A DNA stretch of 64,000 nucleotides from JAJZMA01 sp021850405 (GCA_027365835.1 DAHXLU010000109.1:1-64000), one strand, 5' to 3'. Counted from the stretch's first letter, positions 44,663-53,906 are shown. Numbers and translations: made by a program. Notes: generated by a model from the sequence alone, not told the origin.

Positions 44663-47371
44663 ATGTCAGTTTCAACCCAGGAAGGTAGCTTGCAGACCGC
44701 TCCGAAAGAATATCCGGGAGGGCACCGCTGGGTATGGCGGTTTGAGGATGGCAGTGCCGACATGAGGGCGTTGCTTGGGGGCAAGGGGGCCGGGGTTGCC
44801 GAGATGACCAGAGCCGGCCTCCCGGTGCCACCAGGATTCACCATCACTACCGAGGCATGCAATGCATTCTACGCAGGTGGAGAGCACTTCCCGGACGGGA
44901 TGTGGGAGCAGGTTCGTACTGCTTTGTCTGAGCTGGAGCAAAAGACGGGGAAGGGTTTTGGTAACCCGAAGAACCCACTTCTGGTAAGTGTGCGCAGCGG
45001 GGCAAAATTCTCCATGCCAGGCATGATGGATACCGTCCTCAACCTGGGCCTCAATGAACTCACCGTTGAAGGCCTGGCAGAGCTGACCGGGGACCGCAGG
45101 TTTGCGCTTGATTCCTACAGGCGATTTATCCAGCTTTTTGCCAAGATCGTGCTTTTTGTGGACGGGGCCGAGTTTGAGGATGCGATTGAACAGGAAAAGC
45201 ACAATACGGGCGCTGCCTCCGACGCAGATCTTGCACCAGATGCGCTGGAGCGGCTGATAGCCAGGTATATGGAAATTGTTTCAGCCAAGGGCAACGCCCC
45301 TTTTCCGCAGGATCCACTGGAACAGCTCGCCGCTGCCATAGGGGCGGTGTTTTCCTCCTGGAACAATAAACGGGCTGTTGACTACCGCAACTACAACCAC
45401 ATCCCACATGATCTCGGTACTGCAGTTAACGTGCAGGCGATGGTCTTTGGAAACATGGGTTCCGACTCGGGTACCGGGGTTGCCTTCACCAGGGACCCGG
45501 CAACAGGAGAGAAAAAGCTTTTTGGCGAGTATCTGCTGAACGCCCAGGGAGAAGACGTTGTTGCAGGAATCCGGACCCCCCAGCCGATAGCGCTGCTGGA
45601 GAAGGAGTTGCCGGAAGTTTACCAGCAGTTTGCTGACATCGCCGCGAGACTCGAGGCGCACTATCGCGATGTCCAGGACATGGAGTTTACGATTGAACGC
45701 GGCAAGCTCTATATGCTGCAGACAAGGAGCGGCAAGCGGACAGCGCAGGCTGCGGTGGTCATTGCAGTTGATATGGCCAACTCCGGCCTCATTACAAAAG
45801 AAGAGGCGGTTCTGGCGGTCGAGCCTGAACAGGTGGACCAGCTTCTCCACCGGCGGATAGACCCCGCGGCGAAAGTCGACATTATGGCAACTGGGCTTGC
45901 TGCGTCTCCTGGGGCCGCATATGGCAAGGCAGTATTTGATGCAGACCGCGCCGAGGCGCAGGCAGCGGCTGGAGAAAAGGTGATACTCGTGCGGGTGGAA
46001 ACCAACCCGGATGACGTGCACGGCATGATCGCTGCGCAAGGGGTGCTTACTGCACGCGGAGGGCGCACCTCACATGCTGCTGTAGTAGCCCGGGGGATGG
46101 GAAAGCCATGCGTGGCTGGAGCCGAGTCAGTTCATGTAGATCTGGAAGGAAGGCGGTTTGAGGCAGGTGGCCGCGTAATCCGGGAAGGAGAGGAATTTAC
46201 GATTGATGGGAGCACCGGACATGTAATCGCCGGTCAGGTACCTATGATCGAGCCGGAGATGGGAGCAGAGCTCGAGACGTTGCTCTCCTGGGCAGACGGG
46301 ATAAAGGGTCTTTCTGTCTGGGCCAATGGGGATTATCCCAGGGACGCGGAGCTTGCCCTTCGCTTTGGCGCCAGGGGAATAGGGCTATGTAGAACCGAGC
46401 ATATGTTCATGGAACAGGATCGGCTGCCAGTGGTGCAGCGGATGATTCTTGCAGAGAGCGAAGGCGAGCGGCGCAAGGAGCTCGCGCAGCTGCTGCCGTT
46501 TCAGCGTGCGGATTTCCTTGGCATACTGAGCGCGATGGATGGCCTGCCAGTCGTGATCCGGCTGATAGACCCTCCACTGCATGAGTTTTTGCCTTCCCTG
46601 GAAGAGCTGCTCACCGAGGTAGCCACTGCAAGGGCAAAGGGGGTGCCGGAGCAGGACTATGCCGACAGGACCGAAATGCTGGCTGCTGTGCGCCGGCTGC
46701 ATGAGCAGAACCCCATGCTGGGGCTGCGGGGCTGCCGTCTTGGGCTTATGTTTCCAGAGATTGTCGAGATGCAGGTACAGGCGATCTTTGAGGCTGCTGC
46801 CGAGCTGAAGAAGAAGGGCAAGGATCCGCGCCCTGAGGTGATGATTCCGCTTGTGGGGCATGTCGAGGAGTTTCGTCGCAGCCGTAGCATTGTAGAGAAG
46901 GTAGCCACTGGCATTCTGGAGAAGGCAGGTGTAGAGGTTGAATACAAGATAGGCACCATGATTGAGCTGCCCCGTGCAGCGCTTACCGCTGCAGAGATTG
47001 CAAAGGAAGCTGAGTTCTTTTCGTTTGGCACCAACGACCTGACCCAGACTACATTCGGCTATTCCAGGGATGATGCCGAGGGAAAGTTCCTGCTCCGTTA
47101 TGTTAGTGAGGGAATCCTTCCGGACAACCCGTTTGAAACACTGGACCAGGAGGGTGTTGGGCAACTTATGCGGCTTGCAGTTGAGGGTGGGCGGCAGGCA
47201 CGACCAGGCATCACCCTTGGCATCTGCGGGGAACATGGTGGTGATCCACGCTCGATTGCATTCTGTGAGCAGCTGGGGCTGACCTACGTTTCATGTTCGC
47301 CCTACAGGGTTCCGGTAGCACGCCTTGCGGCAGCACAGGCGCGACTCAAGCATGTAGAGCGCGACCGTTGA
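44663..47371 (+). CDS. Pyruvate, phosphate dikinase
   Basis: PPDK interconverts pyruvate, ATP and phosphate with PEP, AMP and diphosphate. The 902-residue protein has the N-terminal ATP-grasp domain (GGKGAGVAEM, about 40; VSVRSGAKFSMPGMMDTVLNLG near 110), the phosphohistidine domain with GGRTSHAAVVARGMGKP at His471, and the C-terminal PEP-binding barrel with GIGLCRTEHMF near 575 and CGEHGGDP near 855. Length and order match the family. GGGAGAG lies before ATG 44663. In anaerobes it works in glycolysis, elsewhere in gluconeogenesis; no regulatory protein gene is adjacent. Confidence 0.96.
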   Translation: MSVSTQEGSLQTAPKEYPGGHRWVWRFEDGSADMRALLGGKGAGVAEMTRAGLPVPPGFTITTEACNAFYAGGEHFPDGMWEQVRTALSELEQKTGKGFGNPKNPLLVSVRSGAKFSMPGMMDTVLNLGLNELTVEGLAELTGDRRFALDSYRRFIQLFAKIVLFVDGAEFEDAIEQEKHNTGAASDADLAPDALERLIARYMEIVSAKGNAPFPQDPLEQLAAAIGAVFSSWNNKRAVDYRNYNHIPHDLGTAVNVQAMVFGNMGSDSGTGVAFTRDPATGEKKLFGEYLLNAQGEDVVAGIRTPQPIALLEKELPEVYQQFADIAARLEAHYRDVQDMEFTIERGKLYMLQTRSGKRTAQAAVVIAVDMANSGLITKEEAVLAVEPEQVDQLLHRRIDPAAKVDIMATGLAASPGAAYGKAVFDADRAEAQAAAGEKVILVRVETNPDDVHGMIAAQGVLTARGGRTSHAAVVARGMGKPCVAGAESVHVDLEGRRFEAGGRVIREGEEFTIDGSTGHVIAGQVPMIEPEMGAELETLLSWADGIKGLSVWANGDYPRDAELALRFGARGIGLCRTEHMFMEQDRLPVVQRMILAESEGERRKELAQLLPFQRADFLGILSAMDGLPVVIRLIDPPLHEFLPSLEELLTEVATARAKGVPEQDYADRTEMLAAVRRLHEQNPMLGLRGCRLGLMFPEIVEMQVQAIFEAAAELKKKGKDPRPEVMIPLVGHVEEFRRSRSIVEKVATGILEKAGVEVEYKIGTMIELPRAALTAAEIAKEAEFFSFGTNDLTQTTFGYSRDDAEGKFLLRYVSEGILPDNPFETLDQEGVGQLMRLAVEGGRQARPGITLGICGEHGGDPRSIAFCEQLGLTYVSCSPYRVPVARLAAAQARLKHVERDR

Positions 47372-47406
47372 AGGAGTTGGTCATGGAGTACAAACATGGG
47401 GCCAGA

Positions 47407-47425
47407 GCGGGCGGAGCCTGCCCGC
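47407..47425 (+). terminator. GC hairpin downstream of ppdK
   Basis: GCGGGC at 47407-47412 pairs with GCCCGC at 47420-47425 with a 7-base loop, 36 bases after the stop. No T run. Candidate transcript end. Confidence 0.35.
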
Positions 47426-47536
47426 GGGATGCTGTGGCCAATGCAGCTGACCGGACAGCCGGGCGGCGCGAGGGCCTCTTTCCTGGCGCCCCTGTAGCCC
47501 AGTGCATGGGAGAGTCCAGTGGCTGAGGAGGGGCTG

Positions 47537-47788
47537 ATGGTAAGACTGCGGAAGGTCGCAACCCGTCCGGGGCGCCCAGCCAGCCTTGAGGATGGGTATA
47601 CCCTGGAGGGCCAGCAGGTAGAGGAACCTGTTCCTGGTATCCCGTATGCCATACGGCCAGGAGCCAGGGACAAGGGTGCAGTGGACATCTTTGTTACCAC
47701 CAGTGTCAGGGCTGTGATCCGGGAGGCTGGGCAGCCAGTGGTGCTGCTTACTGACAACTCTGAGTACAGGATTGAGGAAATCAGGTGA
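47537..47788 (+). CDS. Small unknown beta-rich protein
   Basis: From ATG 47537 (MVRLRKVATRPG) the protein is 83 residues. GAGGAGGGG lies five bases upstream, supporting this start over GTG 47519. It is rich in beta-strand and turn residues, with an ending RAVIREAGQPVVLLTDNSEYRIEEIR. No transmembrane or export signal is seen. It lies between ppdK and a coiled-coil gene. Family not recognised. Confidence 0.55.
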   Translation: MVRLRKVATRPGRPASLEDGYTLEGQQVEEPVPGIPYAIRPGARDKGAVDIFVTTSVRAVIREAGQPVVLLTDNSEYRIEEIR

Positions 47789-47892
47789 GGAGATGTGGAC
47801 TTTTCCGGAGCAGCCCGGGCACTGGCCCAGCACATGGACCAGGGTGTTTTAGTCAAAATATGGATAAACCCCCATTCCTGCCGGGGTTCCCG

Positions 47893-47898
47893 TAATCT
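47893..47898 (+). promoter_or_regulatory. Candidate -10 element TAATCT, leaderless type
   Basis: TAATCT is eight bases before ATG 47907 with no ribosome binding site in between. Same architecture as glmU and glyS. A -35 box is not visible. Confidence 0.4.
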
Positions 47899-47906
47899 AT
47901 CAGCCC

Positions 47907-48569
47907 ATGAGTGTATTTTCTACTACGACCCCCACCACTGCGTTCCCTTCCCGATTTGCGACACACGATGAGATGCCGCTGGAGGATGTAGCCGCCAGGC
48001 TCGGCCTTCCAGTAGAGATGCTCCTGCGCCGTGTGGAGGCGGGAGATCTGCCTGCCCGACGGGTGGTAGACATCACTGGTAGCCATTATTTCCTCCGTCC
48101 AGAGTATCTTGGCACGGTAGCGGAGGCTTTCCCGGCAGACCCTCCCGTAGCTGAGCTGAAGGGCGTATCGGAGGCTTCAGCCGCTTCTATCCTTGAGCAG
48201 GACGAGATTGAGATGAGTGAGCGCGAGACCCAGGTTGGTCTGGCAGAGCTGCTCCTTGGCTCCAGTGGCCGCCCGCAGCAGGTCGATCCGAGGGAGTTGA
48301 TTGCTAGCCTTCTGGATCGCTGGGAGCGCACGCTGGAGCAGCGTATCTACATCGAACAGCGTCAGCGGTTTGAGCGGGAGCTGAACGACCGCCATGCAGA
48401 GTTGCGCCTCCTTGAGCGGGAGCTGCAGATGACCAGGGCCCAGCACGCTGCCGCAGAGGCGGACAAGGACCGGATTATCGCTGAGCGTGAACATGCGCTG
48501 GCAGAGAGGGAGCACGAGCTGAGTGTGCTGCGTGCATCTAGGAAGGGCTGGAGGCTCTTCCGGCACTAG
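47907..48569 (+). CDS. HTH-like N-terminus plus long coiled coil, upstream of dnaG
   Basis: The 220-residue protein begins with an EDVAARLGLPVEMLLRRVEAGDLPARRV segment (about residues 25-52), which reads like a MerR/excisionase helix-turn-helix, then an acidic linker, then an unbroken coiled coil from about 130 to 215 rich in Glu, Arg and Leu. It could bind DNA or a ring-shaped partner. It lies 17 bases before dnaG and so may be cotranscribed with it. Its role is unknown. Confidence 0.6.
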   Translation: MSVFSTTTPTTAFPSRFATHDEMPLEDVAARLGLPVEMLLRRVEAGDLPARRVVDITGSHYFLRPEYLGTVAEAFPADPPVAELKGVSEASAASILEQDEIEMSERETQVGLAELLLGSSGRPQQVDPRELIASLLDRWERTLEQRIYIEQRQRFERELNDRHAELRLLERELQMTRAQHAAAEADKDRIIAEREHALAEREHELSVLRASRKGWRLFRH

Positions 48570-48586
48570 GAACTGGGCACTCGCGC

Positions 48587-50422
48587 ATGGCAGATGATGC
48601 CGTCGCGGCGGTCAAGGCGCGTCTGGACATTGTCGATGTTCTGTCGGGCTATGTCCGCCTTACCCGCAGTGGTAGAGAGTACAAGGCGCTCTGTCCGTTC
48701 CATAGTGAGAGCACCCCGTCCCTGACAGTTTCCCAGGAGCGTCAGGTCTGGTACTGCTTTGGTTGCCAGGAAGGGGGGGATATGTTCCGCTTTGTGGAAC
48801 GGATTGAGCAGATAGGCTTTGGCCAGGCGCTGGAGCTGCTGGCTGAGCGCGCTGGTGTTGAGATCGAGCGTACGCCAGGGACCAGAAAGGGAGAAAAGAC
48901 CAGGCTGCGGGAGCTGTGTGGGCGCGCCTCTGCCTACTTTGAGCACGTCCTGTGGTCAACCTCCGCTGGGCAGCGCGGGCGGGAGCTGCTGGAGGAGCGG
49001 GAAGTGCCAGCCGAGCTTGCGCACAGCTTTGGGCTCGGCTTTGCTCCAGCGGGGGGAGCTGGCCATGATGCCCTCTCCCGCTACCTGCTGGAGAAGGCGA
49101 GAGCCGTCCCATCTGATGTGATTGCGTCAGGGCTGGCGTACGGGAGGGGGAGCCACCTTGCCGACCGGTTTGTCGACCGGCTTATCTTTCCAGTCCGGAA
49201 CGAGCGTGGAGACGTTATAGCCTTTGCGGGGAGGGCGCTTGGTGCAGCAGTTCCAAAGTACCTGAACTCTCCTGAAACACCGCTCTATCACAAAAGCTTT
49301 GTGCTGTTTGGGCTGGATATGGCACGAAAGGCTATCGCAGAATCCAGGTCTGCAGTAATTGTCGAGGGCTACTTTGATGTGCTGGCATGTCATGCGGCAG
49401 GGATTGTCAATGCTGTGGCGTGCAGCGGAACAGCAGTGACCAGCGAGCATCTTGCCTCATTGCGGCGGATTGCTGATTCAGTGACACTGCTCCTCGACAG
49501 CGACAGCGCGGGCCGCGCTGCAGCCTCCCGGGTTGTACTGCAGCTGGCGTCCCAGGAGGTTCCGATGCGGATTGCCCAGCTGCCAGATGGGTTTAAGGAT
49601 CCGGATGAGTTGCGCAGGGCCGATCCTGCCAGGCTGGCGGCTGTCGTAGCCGGGGCCCGGCCAGAGTGGGAGGTGCTGCTGGAGTGGGAGATTGGTCAGG
49701 TTGGTGCCGATGTACAGGCAAGGAGAGAGGCAGGACAGAAGGCAGCAAAACTGCTGGCACGCATTCCATCTGGCACTACCAGGGAGCTGTATGTCCAGCA
49801 GGCTGCAGCGCTGCTGCACGTAGGTGAGGCATCACTCCTTGCTGACATAGGTCGACAGCAGGGAAAGTTGCGGGCGGAGCACACCTCGGTGGTGCGGGTA
49901 GCGCCACCGACCCCTGTTGCGGAGAAAGCAGCACGTGCAGGTTTGGAAATTGAAAAGTATGTCAATCCTTTAACTCCATGGGAACGCAATATTGGCGCAG
50001 CTGTGGCCCAGCGTCCAGCGCTGGCAAGGGTGGTGGTGGAGGACTGCCAGTTGCCCCCATCGGAGGTCACGCATCCGGCACTTCGGCATCTTGTCGAGAG
50101 CGCCCTGGAGCAGAGCAGCCAGGGGGGATCTGGCCAGCTGGACCTGCAGCAGCTGCAGGAGGAGATTCGCCCACTCGCGGCGGAATTGATGCTCGTGCGC
50201 ATGCCTATTCTGGAGCTGGACGAGGCTGGGATCAGGGGCGCGCTGGAGGGAGCTGTGCGCCTTATGCGTGAAGCTCAGGTACAATCCACCCTGCAGACAC
50301 TGCAACTGCAGCTCTCGGAGGCGCGCCAGATGGGACGCAGCGAGGAGGTGGATGCTCTGCTGCTGGAGATCAACCGGCTGGGCTTACAGGCACCGAGATT
50401 GCGCAGGATCCGCAAGGGGTGA
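48587..50422 (+). CDS. DNA primase
   Basis: DnaG makes RNA primers at the replication fork. The 611-residue protein has the N-terminal CHC2 zinc finger (CPFHSESTPSLTVSQERQVWYCFGCQEGGD, about 38-68), the TOPRIM active site starting VIVEGYFDVLA near residue 260, and a C-terminal helicase-binding region. The polymerase basic region is visible before TOPRIM (SGLAYGRGSHLADRF). Length is usual. The order dnaG-rpoD is conserved in many Gram-positive bacteria. The ATG at 48587 has no strong ribosome binding site and may rely on the upstream gene. Confidence 0.95.
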   Translation: MADDAVAAVKARLDIVDVLSGYVRLTRSGREYKALCPFHSESTPSLTVSQERQVWYCFGCQEGGDMFRFVERIEQIGFGQALELLAERAGVEIERTPGTRKGEKTRLRELCGRASAYFEHVLWSTSAGQRGRELLEEREVPAELAHSFGLGFAPAGGAGHDALSRYLLEKARAVPSDVIASGLAYGRGSHLADRFVDRLIFPVRNERGDVIAFAGRALGAAVPKYLNSPETPLYHKSFVLFGLDMARKAIAESRSAVIVEGYFDVLACHAAGIVNAVACSGTAVTSEHLASLRRIADSVTLLLDSDSAGRAAASRVVLQLASQEVPMRIAQLPDGFKDPDELRRADPARLAAVVAGARPEWEVLLEWEIGQVGADVQARREAGQKAAKLLARIPSGTTRELYVQQAAALLHVGEASLLADIGRQQGKLRAEHTSVVRVAPPTPVAEKAARAGLEIEKYVNPLTPWERNIGAAVAQRPALARVVVEDCQLPPSEVTHPALRHLVESALEQSSQGGSGQLDLQQLQEEIRPLAAELMLVRMPILELDEAGIRGALEGAVRLMREAQVQSTLQTLQLQLSEARQMGRSEEVDALLLEINRLGLQAPRLRRIRKG

Positions 50423-50659
50423 GGTAGGCGCTCTGGTTGGGATCAGGTTATGGGTCGGGGTGTGGTCCACCGGGGGCACCCAGACAGGCGGGTTGTGGTG
50501 GCGGCGAGTCCGGCACAGCAGACCAGGGGAAGGCAAGCAGAAGGCATCATGGGTAAATACCATGGGAGGGGGTTGGTGACACTTTGATGAAGGGGCATCT
50601 TGACAGGAACGCGATTTTGGTTCCGGACAGTCCAGGACCAGTAGAAGCAAGGAGTATGG

Positions 50660-51775
50660 ATGGCAACAGCTAGAGCCAGGATGCCAGCGGTGGCACCATC
50701 TGCGGGCGATCATCTCGTCACCGCAGCAGAAGCACTGATCGTACAGGGTAAGGAGCATGGCTTTCTTACGCCCGATGATGTGCTGCAGGCATTTCCAGAC
50801 ATTGATGCAGAGCCAGACACTCTTGAGCGTATCTTCGACGCTTTTCGCGAGATAGGGATCGAGATAACCGATGGGGACAAGGACTTTGAGGCCGTCGATG
50901 AGATTGACGATGACCTGATTGCCACTGCAGAGGCTATGGATTCGGTGTCGCTGGACGATCCTGTCCGGATGTACCTGAAGGAGATCGGCCGGGTGGCGCT
51001 ACTTCGGGCCGAGCAGGAGGTGGAGTATGCCCAGCTGATTGAGCAGGGCGACGAAGAGGCAAAGAACAAGCTGACCGAGGCGAACCTGCGCCTTGTGGTC
51101 TCCATCGCAAAGAAATATATCGGGCGTGGCATGTCCTTCCTGGACCTGATCCAGGAGGGGAACATGGGTCTGATCCGCGCAGTGGAGAAGTTCGATTACC
51201 ACAAGGGTTACAAGTTCTCGACCTATGCCACCTGGTGGATACGGCAGGCGATAACCAGGGCAATTGCTGACCAGGCCAGAACCATCCGGATTCCAGTGCA
51301 CATGGTGGAGACGATCAACAAGCTGGTTCGGGTCTCCCGCCGCCTGTTGCAGGAGCTCGGACGTGAGCCTATTGATGAAGAGATCGCAGAAGAGATGGGA
51401 GTCGTTCCGGAGAAGGTGCGCGAAATCCTCAAGGTTTCCCAGGATCCTGTGTCGCTTGAGACCCCCATTGGGGAAGAGGAAGATTCCCATCTCGGGGACT
51501 TTGTTGAGGACAAGGAGGCAACAGCCCCTTCAGATGCCGCATCACTTACCATGCTCCGTTCGGAAGTGGAAGATATCCTTGACACCCTCACTCCGCGGGA
51601 GCGCCGTGTTCTCCAGCTGCGCTTTGGCCTTATCGATGGACATCAAAGGACACTGGAGGAGGTTGGCAAGCGGTTTGGTGTAACCCGCGAAAGGATCCGG
51701 CAGATTGAGGCCAAGGCCCTCCGCAAGCTGCGCCATCCTTCAAGAAGCAAGAAACTAAAGGATTATCTCGAGTAA
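50660..51775 (+). CDS. RNA polymerase primary sigma factor
   Basis: The 371-residue sigma-70-type factor carries region 1.2 (DPVRMYLKEIGRVALL near residue 95), region 2 (EANLRLVVSIAKKYIGRGM, LIQEGNMGLIRAVEKFD, and the -10 recognition stretch YATWWIRQAITRAIADQ near 200), region 3 and region 4 with the -35 reading helix (TLEEVGKRFGVTRERIRQIEAKALRKLRHP near 330). A shortened region 1.1 is typical of small Gram-positive principal sigma factors. ATG at 50660 has CAAGGAG six bases upstream. Neighbouring ATG 50656 is out of frame. About 240 bases separate it from dnaG, with no gene. Confidence 0.96.
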   Translation: MATARARMPAVAPSAGDHLVTAAEALIVQGKEHGFLTPDDVLQAFPDIDAEPDTLERIFDAFREIGIEITDGDKDFEAVDEIDDDLIATAEAMDSVSLDDPVRMYLKEIGRVALLRAEQEVEYAQLIEQGDEEAKNKLTEANLRLVVSIAKKYIGRGMSFLDLIQEGNMGLIRAVEKFDYHKGYKFSTYATWWIRQAITRAIADQARTIRIPVHMVETINKLVRVSRRLLQELGREPIDEEIAEEMGVVPEKVREILKVSQDPVSLETPIGEEEDSHLGDFVEDKEATAPSDAASLTMLRSEVEDILDTLTPRERRVLQLRFGLIDGHQRTLEEVGKRFGVTRERIRQIEAKALRKLRHPSRSKKLKDYLE

Positions 51776-51875
51776 TCATCCCTCGGGAAGAGTTTTGGAA
51801 CCAGAGCAAAACTGGTGCAGGTGCCATGTGCGCTGGTTTGCGCCTGTGAACCCGTGGCTAACTGTAGAGACTTGG

Positions 51876-53216
51876 CTAACTGGAGAGGCTTGAGCGGGCG
51901 TAATGCGCGAAGGGGATATTCCAGTCTGCTTCATCATTTGTGAAATCAGCAGGATTGGGTGTGTTCTGGATGACAACCAGATCGCCCGTTTGGGCAAAGT
52001 TGTAGAACAGGACGGAATCTGCTGGGTTCATCTCGACACACCCGTGGCTGACATTGGCGACACCGTGGTCGGGCACGTCCCAGTAGGCATCATGAATATA
52101 GAATCCGTTTGACGAGATGGCCACATCGTTGTAGACGTAGCTGTCATAGTAATTTATGGTACCCGGGATGCAGGCTGCACCACCAAATGTGGAGCATGAC
52201 ACCATGAGAACTGATGGCTCCTTGCCCCAGACAAAGAGGTTGCCTGAGAGGGTGGGAAAGCCTGGTTTGCCCAGGCTTACCGGGAAGTTCCACAACAGCT
52301 TTCCCCCGCTGTAGACGAGCATACGGTGGGTAAGTGCGTTGATTACAGTCCTGTGGGCTGCCCCGATGGTGAAGCTTTCGTTCCATCCAGCAAATCCCAT
52401 TACCCCTCCCCCAAAACTGAGTCCCTGGAAATTGGCTGTCAGTGAAACAGCTGTCCCTGGAGTCCAGTAGGTTTCCGGGCGCCAGTGAAGTTCGGTGGGA
52501 GACATCCAGCGCCATGCGCCAGTTACAGGTGGGTTGGTGGTCACCGTCAGGTGGTCAATGACTGCAGGCTGATGTGCAGTTGTGACAGGGGAGTCGAACT
52601 GGAGCACGATGGGCATGGCAATGCCAACAGTCTCTCCGTCAGTGGGCAGCGGATTGGTGATCATCTGGGTAAAGCAGCCTGCGGTGGTAAAGGCAAGAGT
52701 GTGGGTATATGGGCTCCCATGGTTTTGGCCAGAAACCGTGACCCGATAATTGGCGTTGGGTGCCAGTCCGGTGGCAGCAGTCCATGATTCTGCACCTGGT
52801 CCGATGGCTCCAGAAAGTGGGGTTGACGGATCAAACGGTTCGTTGCTGTTGGCCTGGGTGGTGGTGCTCGTCACCGAAGTTATGTCACCAGACGAGATGT
52901 GTATCGCAAGCACGGCTGAGGGATTAACCAGAGGGACGACTCCGTGCAGCGGGTCACTTTGCGCCTGTGAGCAGGCAGCAGCCTGTGAGGCCAGATTGTC
53001 TGTGATGGCGGGAGCCGCTGTCGGAGTTGGGGCAGCACTGGGTGGCGCTGCAGGCGCCGAAAGCTGCTGTTGGGCAGTGCCGATACCACAAGCGGACAGG
53101 GTAAGTGCGCATCCCAGGATCAGCAGTGTGGTAGCCGGTGTCCGTACCGAGCTCCTGGATTTTACGAGCCGGACGGCCCGCAGGCATCCAGGATACAGAG
53201 AGAAGGGCTGATTCAC
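51876..53216 (-). CDS. L,D-transpeptidase lipoprotein with Ig-like domain
   Basis: The 446-residue protein is a lipoprotein: basic N-terminus, hydrophobic helix and lipobox-like LTLSACGIG. An Ig/fibronectin-like domain (about 145-290) precedes the YkuD catalytic domain, whose active site is HDAYWDVPDHGVANVSHGCVEM near residue 395, with the catalytic Cys in SHGC. It crosslinks peptidoglycan 3-3, as in the actinobacterial Ldt enzymes. The GTG start at 53216 has no ribosome binding site but TAAAAT six bases upstream. It is convergent with rpoD. Confidence 0.9.
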   Translation of the reverse strand: MNQPFSLYPGCLRAVRLVKSRSSVRTPATTLLILGCALTLSACGIGTAQQQLSAPAAPPSAAPTPTAAPAITDNLASQAAACSQAQSDPLHGVVPLVNPSAVLAIHISSGDITSVTSTTTQANSNEPFDPSTPLSGAIGPGAESWTAATGLAPNANYRVTVSGQNHGSPYTHTLAFTTAGCFTQMITNPLPTDGETVGIAMPIVLQFDSPVTTAHQPAVIDHLTVTTNPPVTGAWRWMSPTELHWRPETYWTPGTAVSLTANFQGLSFGGGVMGFAGWNESFTIGAAHRTVINALTHRMLVYSGGKLLWNFPVSLGKPGFPTLSGNLFVWGKEPSVLMVSCSTFGGAACIPGTINYYDSYVYNDVAISSNGFYIHDAYWDVPDHGVANVSHGCVEMNPADSVLFYNFAQTGDLVVIQNTPNPADFTNDEADWNIPFAHYARSSLSS

Positions 53217-53222
53217 ATTGCA

Positions 53223-53228
53223 ATTTTA
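53223..53228 (-). promoter_or_regulatory. Candidate -10 element TAAAAT for the transpeptidase, leaderless type
   Basis: TAAAAT matches five of six consensus bases and lies six bases before the GTG start. TTGCGG at 53249-53254 on the minus strand is a possible -35 though with a long 20-base spacer. Confidence 0.45.
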
Positions 53229-53405
53229 GCAGGCCCGGTAAGGCTTTACCGCAAGTCCCAAGCTGAAACCATGAGGTACTGGCAGCTATCAGCCCCCCAT
53301 TGCTGTGGGCTTGCGAACCGCAAAGCTGGCTTTCGTGAGCATAAGAGCCACCTTTGAGCAGGGTCCACCCCACGAGCCTTCCCCATGGGTTCATTGTAGC
53401 CAGGG

Positions 53406-53411
53406 TATAAT
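53406..53411 (+). promoter_or_regulatory. Consensus -10 element TATAAT
   Basis: A full consensus -10 box upstream of the small membrane gene pair. It is followed by two purine-rich ribosome-binding-like segments, AAGGAGAG at 53420-53427 and AGGGAGAG at 53438-53445. No -35 was identified. Confidence 0.5.
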
Positions 53412-53419
53412 TTCCGTTC

Positions 53420-53637
53420 AAGGAGAGCCGTAAAGGTAGGGAGAGCTTTTGTTTGTCCTCTTGTTCCTCATCATGTGGATCATTGCGATTGGTGCAGTGG
53501 TGGTTCGGACGGTGCATTCAAGAAGGCACCCGGTTAGTGCGGAAAGCTCTCCCTGCCACTTTACGTTCATGAACCGGAGCAACGCTACCACCACCAGCCA
53601 CGTGCGGGAAGCTCTCCTTTGCCACTTTACGTTCATG
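53420..53637 (+). repeat. Inverted and direct repeat cluster around the small membrane genes
   Basis: Two direct repeats of about 35 bases, at 53537-53571 and 53602-53637, share GCCACTTTACGTTCATG exactly. An inverted copy of the same unit lies upstream: AGGGAGAGCTTT (53438-53449) is the exact reverse complement of 53543-53554, and AAGGAGAGC (53420-53428) of 53611-53619. The nested arrangement would let both upstream SD-like segments pair with the two downstream repeats in RNA. Confidence 0.7.
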
Positions 53638-53640
53638 TGA
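53449..53640 (+). CDS. Small single-span membrane protein, uncertain
   Basis: TTG at 53449, directly after AGGGAGAG, opens a 63-residue frame. Residues 1-20 form a hydrophobic helix (FVLLFLIMWIIAIGAVVV), followed by a basic, Ser/His/Arg-rich tail that runs through the two DNA repeats. Its TGA overlaps the next gene's GTG as GTGA, the same coupling seen elsewhere in the window. Start alternatives are TTG 53461 and ATG 53473. No family known; it could be chance. Confidence 0.4.
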   Translation: MFVLLFLIMWIIAIGAVVVRTVHSRRHPVSAESSPCHFTFMNRSNATTTSHVREALLCHFTFM

Positions 53641-53906
53641 TCGTCTGGTCTCTCAGCATCCTTATCCTCGCAATTGGTGGCTGGGGGGTTTTTATGGGTG
53701 CGATCCTCGGCGGGTTTGGCGGATCTGTGCTTTTGGTGATTTTGTTTCAGGGCGCTGGAGTCCTGACGGCGGTAGCGTTGCCCTTCGCTGTTGGCTTGGG
53801 CCTAAAGAGAAGGGATTACCTCATTGCCGGAGTTTCCCTCCTGGGAATAGGATTCGTCTTTGCGCTCGTGATGGACTTGATCGTGTCCTCTGGGCGGCTC
53901 GGCTGA
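53637..53906 (+). CDS. Small membrane protein, unknown
   Basis: GTG at 53637 overlaps the previous TGA; TTG at 53619 is the alternative start. The 89-residue product has three hydrophobic segments (VWSLSILILAIGGWGVFM, GGFGGSVLLVILFQGAGVLTAVALPF and GVSLLGIGFVFALVMDLI), Gly-rich throughout. No catalytic motif. It may form a membrane pair with the upstream peptide. Not recognised. Confidence 0.5.
   Translation: MIVWSLSILILAIGGWGVFMGAILGGFGGSVLLVILFQGAGVLTAVALPFAVGLGLKRRDYLIAGVSLLGIGFVFALVMDLIVSSGRLG

Noticed and set aside
46385..47236. 283-residue open frame on the minus strand inside ppdK
   Set aside because: The plus strand encodes a complete PPDK with all motifs, so this is antisense shadow.
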